NCBI GenBank assembly: GCA_943326015.2
Contig: CALPRQ020000027.1
Coordinates: 1 to 56,448 of the forward strand
DNA length: 56,448 nucleotides
Direction of reading: 5' to 3'
Origin: Chitinophaga pinensis
GTDB lineage: Bacteria > Pseudomonadota > Gammaproteobacteria > Burkholderiales > Burkholderiaceae_C
Both the position numbers and the translations under genes were made by a program. Each line of letters starts with the position of its first letter. Position 1 is the first letter of the stretch. The notes beneath the pieces were generated by a model that saw nothing but the letters and a program-made list of their open reading frames with translations, had not been told where the DNA came from and searched no databases. This document shows positions 33,139-42,056 of the stretch, piece by piece.

Positions 33139-33591
33139 ATGGAATGCACCGTGACCTGGACCGGCGCCGCCGGCACCCGCTCGAACATGGGCTTCGTGGC
33201 CGAGACCGGCAGCGGCCATGTGCTGATGATGGACGGCGCGCCCGATGCGGCCAGGCCCGAGAACGGCGGCGCCAACCTGGCACCGCGCCCGATGGAGACG
33301 CTGCTGGCCGGCACCGGCGGCTGCACCGCCTACGACGTGGTGCTGATCCTCAAGCGCGGCCGTCACGATGTGCGCGGCTGCAGCGTCAAGCTCAGCAGCG
33401 AGCGCGCCGAAACCGAGCCCAAGGTCTTCACCAAGATCCACATGCAGTTCACCGTGACCGGCAAGGGCATTCCGGCGGCGGCGGTTGAGCGCGCGATCGA
33501 GCTGAGCCACCACAAGTACTGTTCGGCCAGCATCATGCTGGGCAAGACGGCCGAGATCACGACCGGCTTCGAGCTGATCGAGGCCGACTGA
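33139..33591 (+). CDS. OsmC family (YhfA-like) protein
   Basis: This 150-residue protein has the OsmC/Ohr fold with conserved Cys in LLAGTGGCTAYDVV (about 61) and in HHKYCSASIML (about 126), plus PMETLLAG. The short form with these motifs is the YhfA-like subgroup. Family members are peroxide-linked thiol proteins; the actual substrate is unknown. The start is the ATG at 33139 after TTGGAGT. It is divergent from the predicted RNA gene, whose promoter region it shares. Confidence 0.9.
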   Translation: MECTVTWTGAAGTRSNMGFVAETGSGHVLMMDGAPDAARPENGGANLAPRPMETLLAGTGGCTAYDVVLILKRGRHDVRGCSVKLSSERAETEPKVFTKIHMQFTVTGKGIPAAAVERAIELSHHKYCSASIMLGKTAEITTGFELIEAD

Positions 33592-33612
33592 GTCGTCAGC
33601 TGGGCTTTTAGC

Positions 33613-34275
33613 TCAGATGCGGTGCGCGATCGTGGTCATGACCTTGGCCGAGGCACGCATCACGGCCTTGACCGGTGCTGGCAGATTCATGCCGCCAGCG
33701 GCCTGCGCGTCGTCGGCGTGGCGGATCTCGTCGGCCTTCATCTGCAGCACGACCGCGCGCGAGGCGTGGTCCTGCGGCGGCAACTGGTCGAGGTGGCTGT
33801 CGAGATGCGCCTCGACCTGACGCTCGGTCTCGATCACGAAGCCCAGGCTGGTCGCGCGGCCCAGCCGGCCCGCGATCAATCCGATGCCGAACGCGCCCGC
33901 ATACCAGAGTGGGTTGAGCAGCGAGGGGCGCGAGCCGAGTTCGTCGAGGCGCTGCTTGCACCAGGCCAGGTGGTCGGTCTCTTCCTGGCCGGCGGCTTCG
34001 AGGTGGCGCGCCAGCTGTTCGCGCTCGCTCGCGCTGCCCGGGCCGAGGCGGGCCGCCAGCGCCTGCGAGGTGTAGAGCGCCTGGGCACAGATCTCGCCCA
34101 CATGGTTGATCCGCATCAGCGCGGCCGACAGCGCCTTGTCGGCCTCGGACAGCTCGGTCGGAACGGCTTCCAGGGTCTGGGCGACAGGGGTAGGCCGGCC
34201 GGCACGGTGCGGTGCGAACAGGGTGCGCAGGGCGCTGTCGGCGGCGATCAGGCTGGCATCGATAAAGGTACTCAT
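33613..34275 (-). CDS. coq7: Coq7-type 2-polyprenyl-3-methyl-6-methoxy-1,4-benzoquinol hydroxylase
   Basis: This 220-residue di-iron carboxylate protein catalyses the last hydroxylation of ubiquinone synthesis. The iron ligands are visible as E61 (NHVGEICAQ), ExxH at 99-102 (EETDHLAW), Glu in ETERQVEAH (about 149-155) and ExxH at 183-186 (DEIRHAD). A hydrophobic segment [12 protein letters not shown] anchors it at the membrane. Coq7 replaces UbiF in many beta- and alphaproteobacteria. Convergent with the OsmC gene. Confidence 0.95.
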   Translation of the reverse strand: MSTFIDASLIAADSALRTLFAPHRAGRPTPVAQTLEAVPTELSEADKALSAALMRINHVGEICAQALYTSQALAARLGPGSASEREQLARHLEAAGQEETDHLAWCKQRLDELGSRPSLLNPLWYAGAFGIGLIAGRLGRATSLGFVIETERQVEAHLDSHLDQLPPQDHASRAVVLQMKADEIRHADDAQAAGGMNLPAPVKAVMRASAKVMTTIAHRI

Positions 34276-34357
34276 TTCGACTCCGGTACGGTAGACGGCG
34301 CAATTATCCCAGTCCGCTGCCCGGCAGCTTCTGATCTGGGTCAGGCAGGGCGCAGTC

Positions 34358-35140
34358 TCAGTCCCGCAAGTCGGCGATCACCTGCTGGCCGAAGTCGGGC
34401 CGCTCCAGCCAGGCCAGCACCTGGGCGGCGGCCTGTTCGGGGCTGGCCAGCAAGCCCTGCTCGTGCAGCCCGACGAAGCGCGCGCGGTCGGGAAAACCTT
34501 GCGGGTCGGCGGCTCGCATCTGGACCTGCATGCCGGTGGCGATCACGCCTGGCGCCAGCGCGACCACCTTGGCGCCATGCGGTCGCTGCGCCTGCTCGAG
34601 CGCGACGCAGCGGCTGAAATGGTCGAGTCCGGCCTTGGCCGCGCAGTAGGGCGACTGCGACGCCATGGCGCGCCGGCCCAGTCCCGACGAGATGTTGAGC
34701 AGCTTGCGCTCACCCTGCCAGTCGGCATCGACCCAGGCCTGGGTCGCGCGCAGGAAGGCGCTGCTCAGCAGCAGCGGCGCCTCCAGCCCGACGCGCAGGG
34801 CCTGAATGAGCTCATTGGCCGGACAATCCTGCAGCGGGACGATGGCCGGCAGCATGCCGGCATTGTTGATCAGCGTCGCACTGGCCAGCGCGGGCGCGTG
34901 CAGGCTGTGCAGCCAGCGCTCAAGCCGTTCGACCGCCTCGTCGGCGTCGGTCAGATCCTGCGACCATTGCTCGAGGTGGGCGCCGGTGGCGCGGGCCTCG
35001 TGCACGAGTTCATCGCTGAGATGGCGCGAGATGCACAGCAGCAGATGGCCCGGGCGCAGCAGCTGGCGTGCCATCGCCAGCCCCATGCCGCGCGAGGCGC
35101 CGGTCAGGATCGTGAGGTCTTGTGCAAGCGGGGCGTTCAT
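34358..35140 (-). CDS. SDR family oxidoreductase (sepiapterin/benzil reductase-like)
   Basis: This 260-residue short-chain dehydrogenase has the NADP motif [15 protein letters not shown] (about 13-27), NNAG (about 92), catalytic Ser in [12 protein letters not shown] and YCAAK (Tyr-x3-Lys). The TGASRGxG opening and the layout resemble the sepiapterin reductase / benzil reductase group. The substrate is not known. It lies 1.5 kb from the PruR-DcpA-like pair, which depends on pterins in its model organism; a link is speculative. Confidence 0.85.
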   Translation of the reverse strand: MNAPLAQDLTILTGASRGMGLAMARQLLRPGHLLLCISRHLSDELVHEARATGAHLEQWSQDLTDADEAVERLERWLHSLHAPALASATLINNAGMLPAIVPLQDCPANELIQALRVGLEAPLLLSSAFLRATQAWVDADWQGERKLLNISSGLGRRAMASQSPYCAAKAGLDHFSRCVALEQAQRPHGAKVVALAPGVIATGMQVQMRAADPQGFPDRARFVGLHEQGLLASPEQAAAQVLAWLERPDFGQQVIADLRD

Positions 35141-35223
35141 GGCGACAGGATACGCCGACTGCGGCAGCGAGTCATCCGCATGGAGAAAACGCTGCGCTCT
35201 GCGCGAGCGGGAATAATCGCGTC

Positions 35224-36153
35224 ATGTGGATAGACACGCACTGCCACCTCGATGCGCCCGAGTTCGGCCCGGATCACGCCCTGGGCCTGCAGGCTCGCGA
35301 ACGCGCGCGCGCGCTGGGCGTCGTCCTGTGCGTCTATCCGGCGGTCGAGCGCGCCAACTTCGACGCCGTGCGCGAACTGGCGCATCGCACTGGCGACGCC
35401 TACGCGCTCGGCATCCACCCGCTCTATGTGCCGCGCGCGCTGGATGCCGACCTGCAGGCGCTGGCCGACGAGCTCGAACACCGCGCCGGCGACCCGCGCC
35501 TGGTGGCGGTGGGCGAGATCGGGCTCGACTTCTTCCTGCCCGAACTCTGCACGCCCGCGCTGCGCGAGCGCCAGTGGCAGTGCTACCGCGAGCAGCTGCG
35601 GCTGGCGCAGCGCCATGGTCTGCCGGTGATCCTGCATGTGCGCCGTTCGGTCGACTGGCTGCTCAAGGGCCTGCGCGAGGCGGCGGCGCGCGGGCGTCCG
35701 GTCGCGGGCGGGATCGCGCATGCCTTCAACGGCAGCCTGCAGCAGGCGCAGGCCTTCCAGTCGCTGGGCTTCAAGCTCGGCTTCGGCGGCGCGGCGACCT
35801 TCGACGCCGCGCGCCAGTTGCGCCAGCTGTTCGCGACGCTGCCGCCCGAGGCGCTGGTGCTCGAAACCGACGCGCCCGACATCCCGCCGCAGTGGTGCTA
35901 TGTCAACGCCGCCGAACGCGCCGCCGGCCGGCCGCAGGGCCTCAACAGCCCGGCCGAGCTGTCGCGCATCGGTGCCGCGCTGGCCGGGCTGCGCCGGCTG
36001 ACGCCCGCAGCGCTGGCTGACCTCAGTACCAGCAACGCGCTCGCGGCGCTGCCCAGGCTGGCGGCGCTGGCAGGGGCGGTTGCACCCGTGCAGACGGTTC
36101 ACCAGGCGGAAGGCTCGTCTCCAGCCAGCCCTGCCAGGAGCCCCGGACCATGA
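35224..36153 (+). CDS. TatD family metal-dependent hydrolase
   Basis: This 309-residue TIM-barrel protein has metal ligands in MWIDTHCHLD, GEIGLDFF (Glu), VILHVRRS (His), GGIAHAFNGS (His) and LETDAPDIPP (Asp), the full TatD set. TatD enzymes are 3'-5' DNA exonucleases or related deoxyribonucleases. The C-terminal 40 residues after the barrel are low-complexity. The start is the ATG at 35224. Its stop overlaps the start of the DNA glycosylase gene (ATGA), the first of three coupled junctions. Confidence 0.93.
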   Translation: MWIDTHCHLDAPEFGPDHALGLQARERARALGVVLCVYPAVERANFDAVRELAHRTGDAYALGIHPLYVPRALDADLQALADELEHRAGDPRLVAVGEIGLDFFLPELCTPALRERQWQCYREQLRLAQRHGLPVILHVRRSVDWLLKGLREAAARGRPVAGGIAHAFNGSLQQAQAFQSLGFKLGFGGAATFDAARQLRQLFATLPPEALVLETDAPDIPPQWCYVNAAERAAGRPQGLNSPAELSRIGAALAGLRRLTPAALADLSTSNALAALPRLAALAGAVAPVQTVHQAEGSSPASPARSPGP

Positions 36154-36674
36154 GCATCACCCCGCTGCCGCCCTTGCGCCTGCACGGCCTGGCCCCCATC
36201 CTCGACGCCGACACCCGCCTGATCGTGCTCGGCAGCTTCCCGGGCCGGGCCTCGCTGCGGGCACAGCGTTACTATGCGCACCCGCAGAACCAATTCTGGA
36301 AAATCCTCGGCGCCCTCTGGGGGCTGCCGCTGCACGACATGAACTACACCGAAAAGACCGACGTCCTGCGCGCCCACGGCCTGGGCGTCTGGGACGTCTA
36401 CGCCGCCTGTGAGCGCGAGGGCAGCCTCGACAGCGCGATCGCGAACCCGCAGCTCAATGACTTGACCGGCCTGAAAACCCGCTGCCCGCGCCTGCAGGCC
36501 TTCGCGCACAACGGCGGCGAGAGCTTCAAGCATGCGCGCCACACGCGCGCGCTCGGCCTGCCGGTGCACCGCCTGCCTTCGACCAGCCCGGCCAACGCGA
36601 GCTGGTCCTTCGAGCGCAAGCTCGCGGCCTGGCGCGAGGTGTTCGCGCAGCATGGCCTGGCGGAGGTGGCGTGA
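36150..36674 (+). CDS. Hypoxanthine/deoxyinosine-DNA glycosylase (UDG family 6)
   Basis: This 174-residue protein carries LIVLGSFPGRASLRAQRYYAHP, QNQFWKILGALWG and RLPSTSPANASWS, the motif I (GSFPG) and motif II (LPSTSPA) regions of the hypoxanthine-DNA glycosylase branch of the UDG superfamily. It should remove deaminated adenine (hypoxanthine) from DNA. It overlaps tatD upstream and the SpeE-like gene downstream, so it is translated from a tight operon. Confidence 0.92.
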   Translation: MSITPLPPLRLHGLAPILDADTRLIVLGSFPGRASLRAQRYYAHPQNQFWKILGALWGLPLHDMNYTEKTDVLRAHGLGVWDVYAACEREGSLDSAIANPQLNDLTGLKTRCPRLQAFAHNGGESFKHARHTRALGLPVHRLPSTSPANASWSFERKLAAWREVFAQHGLAEVA

Positions 36675-37453
36675 TGGCAACCAGGACCCGTACCCGCACC
36701 AAGACCGATCCCGACAACCTGCCCGAGGTCACGATCTCGGAGGACAGCGAGGTCCGCTTCCTGCACCTGGGCACCGAATGGGTGCAGGGCAGCATGCTGA
36801 TCAAGGAGCCGTTCGAGATCGAGCTCGAATATGTCCAGCGCATGATGGCCTGGCTGCTGTTCGTCGAGCCCGACACGGTGGCGGCGCGCCATGCGATGCA
36901 GCTGGGCCTGGGCTCGGCCGCGCTGACCAAGTTCCACTTCAAGAAGCTGAAGATGGACACCACCGCGATCGAGATCAACCCGCAGGTGGTCGCGGCCTGC
37001 CGGACCTGGTTCAAGCTGCCGCCCGACAGCGCCAAGCTGAGCGTGATCCTGGGCGATGCGGCCGAGGTGGTGCGCCACGCGCCTTTCCATGGCAGCATCG
37101 ACGCCTTGCAGGTCGACCTCTATGACCACGAGGCCGCCGCGCCGGTGCTCGACAGTCCGGACTTCTACACCGACTGCCGCCACATGCTGACCGACGAGGG
37201 CTGCATGACGGTCAACCTGTTCGGTCGCGATGCCAGCTACGCGCGCTCGCTCGAAAGCATCAAGGCGGCCTTCGGTGCCGAGGCGGTCTGGGCCTTCAAG
37301 CCGACGCGCGACGGCAACACCATCGTGCTGGCGCAGCGCACGCCCACCCACCCGAGCCGCATGGAGCTGCTCGCGCGCGCCGAGGTGGTGCAGGAGCGCT
37401 GGGGCCTGCCGGCCACCAAGTGGCTCAAGGTGTTCAAGCAGTCGGCGACATGA
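36674..37453 (+). CDS. Spermidine synthase-like (SpeE fold) methyltransferase-type protein
   Basis: This 259-residue Rossmann protein shows MQLGLGSAALTKFHFKKLKMDTTAIEINPQVVAACRTWF, the SAM/dcSAM-binding motif and acidic loop of the spermidine synthase family, and LGDAAEVVRH plus LQVDLYDHEAAAPVLDS. The catalytic surroundings differ from true SpeE, so a polyamine role is not assured. The start is the ATG at 36674 (TGATG junction with the glycosylase gene); GTG 36671 is possible. Confidence 0.8.
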   Translation: MATRTRTRTKTDPDNLPEVTISEDSEVRFLHLGTEWVQGSMLIKEPFEIELEYVQRMMAWLLFVEPDTVAARHAMQLGLGSAALTKFHFKKLKMDTTAIEINPQVVAACRTWFKLPPDSAKLSVILGDAAEVVRHAPFHGSIDALQVDLYDHEAAAPVLDSPDFYTDCRHMLTDEGCMTVNLFGRDASYARSLESIKAAFGAEAVWAFKPTRDGNTIVLAQRTPTHPSRMELLARAEVVQERWGLPATKWLKVFKQSAT

Positions 37454-38361
37454 GTGCGGCGGCGCGTGCTTCCCGCTCCGGTGCCGGCCTGCTGCTGGCG
37501 CTGGCGGGTGCGATCGCGTTCAGCGGCAAGGCCATCATCGTCAAGCTGGCCTACCGCTACGGCGTCGATGCGGTCACGGTCATCATGTACCGCATGCTGT
37601 TCGCGCTGCCGCTGTTCCTGGGCTTGAGCTGGTGGGCGACCTACCATTCGAGTCGGCCGGTCGTTGCGCTGACGCGGCGGGACTGGCTCGGCATCCTGGG
37701 GCTGGGCTTCAGCGGCTATTACGCGGCCAGCATGCTGGACTTCTGGGGCCTGCAGTACATCAGCGCCAGCCTGGAGCGGCTGATCCTCTACCTCAACCCG
37801 ACCCTGGTGCTGCTGCTGGGCTGGCTGCTGTATCGCAGGCCGATCCGCGCCCAGCAGTACGGCGCGATGGCGCTGAGCTACGCCGGCATGCTGCTGGTGT
37901 TCGGCCACGAGCTCAGCTTCGAGGGCCGCGCCACGCTGATCGGCGGCGGTCTGGTGTTTGCCAGCGCGGTCAGCTACGCGCTCTACCTGGTCTACAGCGG
38001 CGAGCTGGTCAAGCGTCATGGCTCGCTGCGCCTGGTGGGTCTGGCAACCAGCGTGGCCTGCATCCTGTGCATCCTGCAGTTCCTGCTGCTCAAGCCGCTG
38101 TCGGCGGCCATCGTCGCGCCCGAGGTGATCTGGCTGTCGCTGCTCAACGCGCTGGCCTGCACGGTCGCGCCGGTGCTGATGGTGATGATGGCGATCGAGC
38201 GCATCGGCTCGGGCCTGACCGCGCAGGTCGGCATGGTAGGCCCGCTGTCGACCATCGGCATGGGCATGTGGATTCTGGGCGAACCGCTGAACGGCTGGAT
38301 CCTGGCCGGCACCGCGCTGGTGCTGGCCGGCGTGCTGTGGGTCACGCGCGCCAAGCCATAG
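37450..38361 (+). CDS. EamA/DMT family permease
   Basis: This 303-residue protein has about ten transmembrane helices in two EamA repeats (first: LLLALAGAIAFSGKAIIVKLAYRYG; second: LIGGGLVFASAVSYALYLVYSG). It is a drug/metabolite-type transporter of unknown substrate. It overlaps the SpeE-like gene (ATGA), making it the fourth gene of the tatD operon. It is convergent with a second, only distantly similar EamA gene. Confidence 0.92.
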   Translation: MSAAARASRSGAGLLLALAGAIAFSGKAIIVKLAYRYGVDAVTVIMYRMLFALPLFLGLSWWATYHSSRPVVALTRRDWLGILGLGFSGYYAASMLDFWGLQYISASLERLILYLNPTLVLLLGWLLYRRPIRAQQYGAMALSYAGMLLVFGHELSFEGRATLIGGGLVFASAVSYALYLVYSGELVKRHGSLRLVGLATSVACILCILQFLLLKPLSAAIVAPEVIWLSLLNALACTVAPVLMVMMAIERIGSGLTAQVGMVGPLSTIGMGMWILGEPLNGWILAGTALVLAGVLWVTRAKP

Positions 38362-38381
38362 ACCCGTCGCCGGATGGCGCT

Positions 38382-39296
38382 TCAGCGCCTGGCCGACACC
38401 AGGATGCCGCCGACGATCAGCGCGAACGCGATGACGTGATAGAACCGGGGCGGCTCACCCAGCAGCGCTGCCGACATCAGCGCCGCGAACAGCGGCGTCA
38501 GGTTGCTGAAGAAGCTCGCCAGCGTCGGACCGGCGCGCCCGACCCCGGCGCCCCAGCAGCGGTAGGCGATCAGCGCCGGTCCCAGCGCGACGAACAGCAG
38601 CACGGCCGCCAGCGGCCAGCTCCACAAGATCTGCGGCAGCTGTGCCGGCAGCAGCCACTCGCCAGCGGTCAGCAGCAGCGACCAGACCAGTCCGAACGCG
38701 ATCTGCGCCAGCAGGAAAGCCGCCCAGTCCCGCCGGATCGCGGCCGCACCCTGGCGCCGGGTCAGCAGCCAGCTGTAGCAGGCCCAGCTGAAGGCCGCCA
38801 GCAAAATCCAGCCGTCGCCCGGCACGAACTGCAGCTGCAGCAGGCGCGCGAGCTCGCCCTGGCTCAGCACCACGGCCACGCCGGCCAGCGAGAGCGCAGC
38901 GCCGAACAGCGCCTTGGCCGTCACGGCCGCGCCAAAGCCGATGCGCCCGACCAGCAGCATCCAGACCGGCATGCTGGCGGCCACCAGCGTCACGTTGAGT
39001 GGCGACGAGGTGTGCAAGGCCAGATACTGCAGCGTGTTGTAGCCCGCGATCGCGAGCAGCCCCAGCAGGGTGAAGTATTTCCAGTCGCGCCAGAGCGGGC
39101 TGGAGCGCCGCAGCACCCAGCCGCCCAGCGGCAGCAGCACCAGCAGCGCGATCGACCAGCGCAGCAGGTTGAAGGTCACGGGAGGAATCCAGCCGGCTGC
39201 GATCCGGCCGACGATGGCGTTGCCGGCCCAGAGCAGGGGGGCGATGGTGAGCAGCAGGACGGTCGTGGCGTCCAGGCGCTGGGAATTGGCGTTCAT
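38382..39296 (-). CDS. EamA/DMT family permease
   Basis: This 304-residue protein has ten predicted transmembrane helices and two EamA repeats (LLLTIAPLLWAGNAIVGRIAAGWIPP; WILLAAFSWACYSWLLTRRQGAA), with PLFAALMSAALLGEPP in the second. The substrate is unknown. It lies tail-to-tail with the other EamA permease at 37450-38361; sequence differences between the two argue against a recent duplication. Confidence 0.92.
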   Translation of the reverse strand: MNANSQRLDATTVLLLTIAPLLWAGNAIVGRIAAGWIPPVTFNLLRWSIALLVLLPLGGWVLRRSSPLWRDWKYFTLLGLLAIAGYNTLQYLALHTSSPLNVTLVAASMPVWMLLVGRIGFGAAVTAKALFGAALSLAGVAVVLSQGELARLLQLQFVPGDGWILLAAFSWACYSWLLTRRQGAAAIRRDWAAFLLAQIAFGLVWSLLLTAGEWLLPAQLPQILWSWPLAAVLLFVALGPALIAYRCWGAGVGRAGPTLASFFSNLTPLFAALMSAALLGEPPRFYHVIAFALIVGGILVSARR

Positions 39297-39343
39297 GCCC
39301 GGACTGTAGCAAGCCCGCTGCGGCCTGACTGGCGTCAGGCTGT

Positions 39344-40084
39344 TCAGCAGGGGCGCAGCGTGAAGTCCACTCGCCGGTCGAGCGCGTCACGCAGGTCGTC
39401 GCTGGCGTTGCCAACCAGGGGCTCGTCCGGCGCTGCCGCCACTGACCTGAGGCGGTTCTTCAGTGCCGGCACCAGCGTTTCGAGCTGGCGCTGGACCGCT
39501 TGCGCGCGCCGCAGCGGCAGCTCGGCCGCGTATTGCTCCACCGCGCTCGGGCCGGCATGACCGTTCAGCGTCAGGCAGTGGCGGCTGGCGAGCGTGGCCT
39601 CGGCGATGCGGCGCAGCCACATGCCATAGGGCGCGCTGATCCTGGAGTCGGCCAGATAGCGCGCTTCCCCGGGCTGGAACAGCAGCCTGAGCGGCAGCCG
39701 GTCCTGATCCAGTTCATGCCGCAGCCACAGCGTGAAGCTCTCCTCGGCGCTCTTGGGGCGCTGCAGCTGCCAGTGACACAGATAGGTGGCGGCCAGCGCC
39801 TGTCCCCGCGTGGGGCTGGCTTCGAGGGCTGCCAGGCCGTAATGCGGCAAGGCTTCGCGGCAGCGGCCCTGAGCCTGCAGCCGCTTCCCTTTGGCGAGCA
39901 AATCGTCGGCGCGGGACTGGCTGCCGACCGTGGTGAGGTCCGCATCGGCTGAATCGAATTCCGCCGATGCGGCGACGGCCTGGTCTGCCGTGGCACTGTC
40001 CGTCTGAAGTCGGTCGGTCGACGCACAGCCCGCCAGCGCCAGCAGCAGGCACAGCGTCGTCGGGAAATGGATAGGGCGGTTCAT
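39344..40084 (-). CDS. Lipoprotein with OmpA-like C-terminal domain
   Basis: This 246-residue protein has a lipoprotein signal peptide with lipobox LAGC (Cys at about 20), a helical TPR-like middle (LLAKGKRLQAQGRCREALPHYGLAALEASP) and a C-terminal OmpA-like peptidoglycan-binding region (CLTLNGHAGPSAVEQYAAELPLRRAQAVQRQLE, then RRVDFTLRPC). It probably sits in the outer membrane and touches the cell wall. Its start is 21 bases after the stop of the Pro/Ala-rich secreted protein, so both are likely one operon. Confidence 0.72.
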   Translation of the reverse strand: MNRPIHFPTTLCLLLALAGCASTDRLQTDSATADQAVAASAEFDSADADLTTVGSQSRADDLLAKGKRLQAQGRCREALPHYGLAALEASPTRGQALAATYLCHWQLQRPKSAEESFTLWLRHELDQDRLPLRLLFQPGEARYLADSRISAPYGMWLRRIAEATLASRHCLTLNGHAGPSAVEQYAAELPLRRAQAVQRQLETLVPALKNRLRSVAAAPDEPLVGNASDDLRDALDRRVDFTLRPC

Positions 40085-40105
40085 GGCGGGCTCCAGGTCG
40101 AGGTT

Positions 40106-40423
40106 TCAGGGCGCGCACTGCTCGAGCAGGGCCTGGCGCCGTTCGGCATCGATCGCCGCTCCCAGCGCCGCGGCGTTGCTCAGCCGGATGCAAGGCGACC
40201 AGGTGGTTCTTTCATCCGGGCGCTGTGCGGGGGAGGGCGTCGGGCTGGCGGCGGTGCGTGGCTTGGGCGCCGCCGGAGCGGGCGCCGGTGCCGCCATGGG
40301 TGCAGGCTCGGCTGCTGGAGGCGGCTGCAACTGCATGCCGGCCTGGCTGGCCCCGCACAGTCCCAGTCCGAGCGCGATGACGGCGCGACCGATGGCGCCG
40401 GAGCGTTGCAGCGGAACATCCAT
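40106..40423 (-). CDS. Small secreted Pro/Ala-rich protein, unknown function
   Basis: This 105-residue protein starts at an ATG with a strong AGGGAGGA box on the minus strand. It has a signal peptide (IGRAVIALGLGLCGASQAG), a Pro/Ala low-complexity linker of about 40 residues, and a conserved-looking C-terminal segment with two Cys (WSPCIRLSNAAALGAAIDAERRQALLEQCAP). I do not recognise it. It is coupled to the OmpA-like lipoprotein gene downstream and may be its partner. Confidence 0.65.
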   Translation of the reverse strand: MDVPLQRSGAIGRAVIALGLGLCGASQAGMQLQPPPAAEPAPMAAPAPAPAAPKPRTAASPTPSPAQRPDERTTWSPCIRLSNAAALGAAIDAERRQALLEQCAP

Positions 40424-40581
40424 GTTCTCATCCTCCCTGGATCGGTGCGCTGGATTCGCACGGTTTCCTGCTGATTCTGGCGAATCGACCGGGGCTTGAA
40501 AAGGCCTTGCTGCCGATCTCAAGCCGATTTCATGGCAGGATCACTCCCATTTCCCGATTCATTCAGCAGGAGAGTTCTTCC

Positions 40582-41580
40582 ATGGCTACCTTCAAGAGTC
40601 GCGCCGTCCGCATCGAACAGCATGGCGGACCCGAGCAGATGCGAGTCGTCGAGGTCGAGGTCGGCGAGCCCGGCCCGGGCGAGGTCCGCATCCGGCACCA
40701 TGCGATCGGCCTCAACTTCATCGACACCTACCAGCGCTCCGGGCTCTACCCGATGACCATGCCGCTGGTGCTGGGCGGCGAGGGCGCCGGCGTGATCGAG
40801 GCGGTCGGCGCGGGCGTGACCCATCTCCAGGTCGGCGACCGTGCCGCCTACGCCGGCAGTGGCCAGCCCGGCAGCTATTGCGATGTCCGCGTCATGCCGG
40901 CCATGAGCGTCTGCCGCCTGCCCGACGCCATCAGCTTCGAGACCGGCGCCGCCATGATGCTCAAGGGCCTGACCGCGCAATACCTGCTCAAGCGCACCCT
41001 GCCGGCCGAGGGGCTGGCGCCGGGCGACTACCTGCTGTGGCATGCCGCCGCTGGCGGTGTCGGCCTGATCGCCTGCCAGTGGGCGAAGGCGCTGGGCTTC
41101 AAGCTGATCGGCACCGCCGGCAGCGACGAGAAATGCGCGCTGGCGCTGGCCAACGGCGCCGCACACATGATCAACTACCGGACCGAGGACTTCGTCGCCC
41201 GCGTGCGCGAGATCACCGGTGGCGAGGGCGTCAAGGTGGTCTACGACTCGGTCGGCAAGGACACCTGGGCCCAGTCGCTCGACTGCCTGCAGCCGCTCGG
41301 CCTGATGGTCAGCTTCGGCAACTCGTCGGGCGCGGTGCCGCCATTCGCGCCCGGCGTGCTGGCGCAAAAAGGTTCGCTCTACGTCACGCGCCCGACCCTG
41401 GCCAGCCATGCCCGCACGCGCGAGCGCACCCAGGCCATGGCCGACGAGCTGTTCGCGGTCGTCGCCAGCGGCCAGGTCAAGATCCACATCGACCAGCGCT
41501 ATCCGCTGGAGCAGGCGGCCCAGGCGCATCGCGACCTGGAAGCCAGGCTGACGACCGGGTCGAGCATCCTGCTGCCATGA
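40582..41580 (+). CDS. NADPH:quinone oxidoreductase family protein (MDR superfamily)
   Basis: This 332-residue zinc-free medium-chain reductase shows the QOR layout: GLNFIDTYQRSGLYPMTMP, LGGEGAGVIEAVG, the nucleotide-binding WHAAAGGVGLIACQWAKALG, and YDSVGKDTW. It reduces quinones or related carbonyls with NADPH. The start is the ATG at 40582 after AGGAGAG. Its stop overlaps the next gene start (ATGA). Confidence 0.93.
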   Translation: MATFKSRAVRIEQHGGPEQMRVVEVEVGEPGPGEVRIRHHAIGLNFIDTYQRSGLYPMTMPLVLGGEGAGVIEAVGAGVTHLQVGDRAAYAGSGQPGSYCDVRVMPAMSVCRLPDAISFETGAAMMLKGLTAQYLLKRTLPAEGLAPGDYLLWHAAAGGVGLIACQWAKALGFKLIGTAGSDEKCALALANGAAHMINYRTEDFVARVREITGGEGVKVVYDSVGKDTWAQSLDCLQPLGLMVSFGNSSGAVPPFAPGVLAQKGSLYVTRPTLASHARTRERTQAMADELFAVVASGQVKIHIDQRYPLEQAAQAHRDLEARLTTGSSILLP

Positions 41581-42056
41581 GTCACCAAAGACAGAGCCTG
41601 TCGATGACGCCCGCACTCTATCTGGAAGACCTGAGCGTGGGCCAGCGCTTCGCCTCGGCCAGCCGCGTGCTCGACGCCGACGCGATCCGCGAGTTCGCCG
41701 CCCGCTTCGATCCCCAGCCCTTTCACCTCGACGACGAGGCCGCCCGCTCGACGCTGTTCGGCGGCCTGGCTGCCAGCGGCTGGCACACCGCGTCGCTGAC
41801 GATGCGGCTGCTGGTCGACAGCGACTTCAAGCTGGTCGGTGGCCTGGTCGGCGCCGGCATCGACGAGCTGCGCTGGCCGCGCCCGACGCGGCCTGGCGAC
41901 CGGCTCAGCGCCGAGATCGAGGTGCTGGAGCTCACTCCCTCCCGATCGAAGCCCGACCGCGGCATGGTCCGGGTCCTCATCACGACCTCGAACCAGGCAG
42001 GCGAGACCGTGCAGTCCTGCATCGCGCGGATCGTGATCGGGCGCCGGCCGGGCTAG
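41577..42056 (+). CDS. MaoC family (R)-specific enoyl-CoA hydratase-like protein
   Basis: This 159-residue hot-dog protein has [30 protein letters not shown] (hydratase motif, catalytic Asp/His) and [20 protein letters not shown], typical of MaoC dehydratases acting on acyl-CoA. The start is the ATG at 41577, overlapping the quinone reductase stop; ATG 41604 is the alternative. Its stop overlaps the lspA stop on the opposite strand by four bases. Confidence 0.9.
   Translation: MSHQRQSLSMTPALYLEDLSVGQRFASASRVLDADAIREFAARFDPQPFHLDDEAARSTLFGGLAASGWHTASLTMRLLVDSDFKLVGGLVGAGIDELRWPRPTRPGDRLSAEIEVLELTPSRSKPDRGMVRVLITTSNQAGETVQSCIARIVIGRRPG

Noticed and set aside
32317-33513. 398-codon frame extending the periplasmic pterin-binding-like protein across the terminator
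   Set aside because: Signal peptide starts at codon ending 32883; upstream codons cross a strong terminator and the OsmC gene on the other strand.
33600-33620. TTTTAGCTCAG near the coq7 end resembling a tRNA D-arm
   Set aside because: No acceptor stem, anticodon loop or T-arm can be drawn around it.
37450-39296. Two tail-to-tail EamA permease genes as a recent duplication
   Set aside because: Beyond the family fold, the two sequences differ throughout, so they are independent family members.
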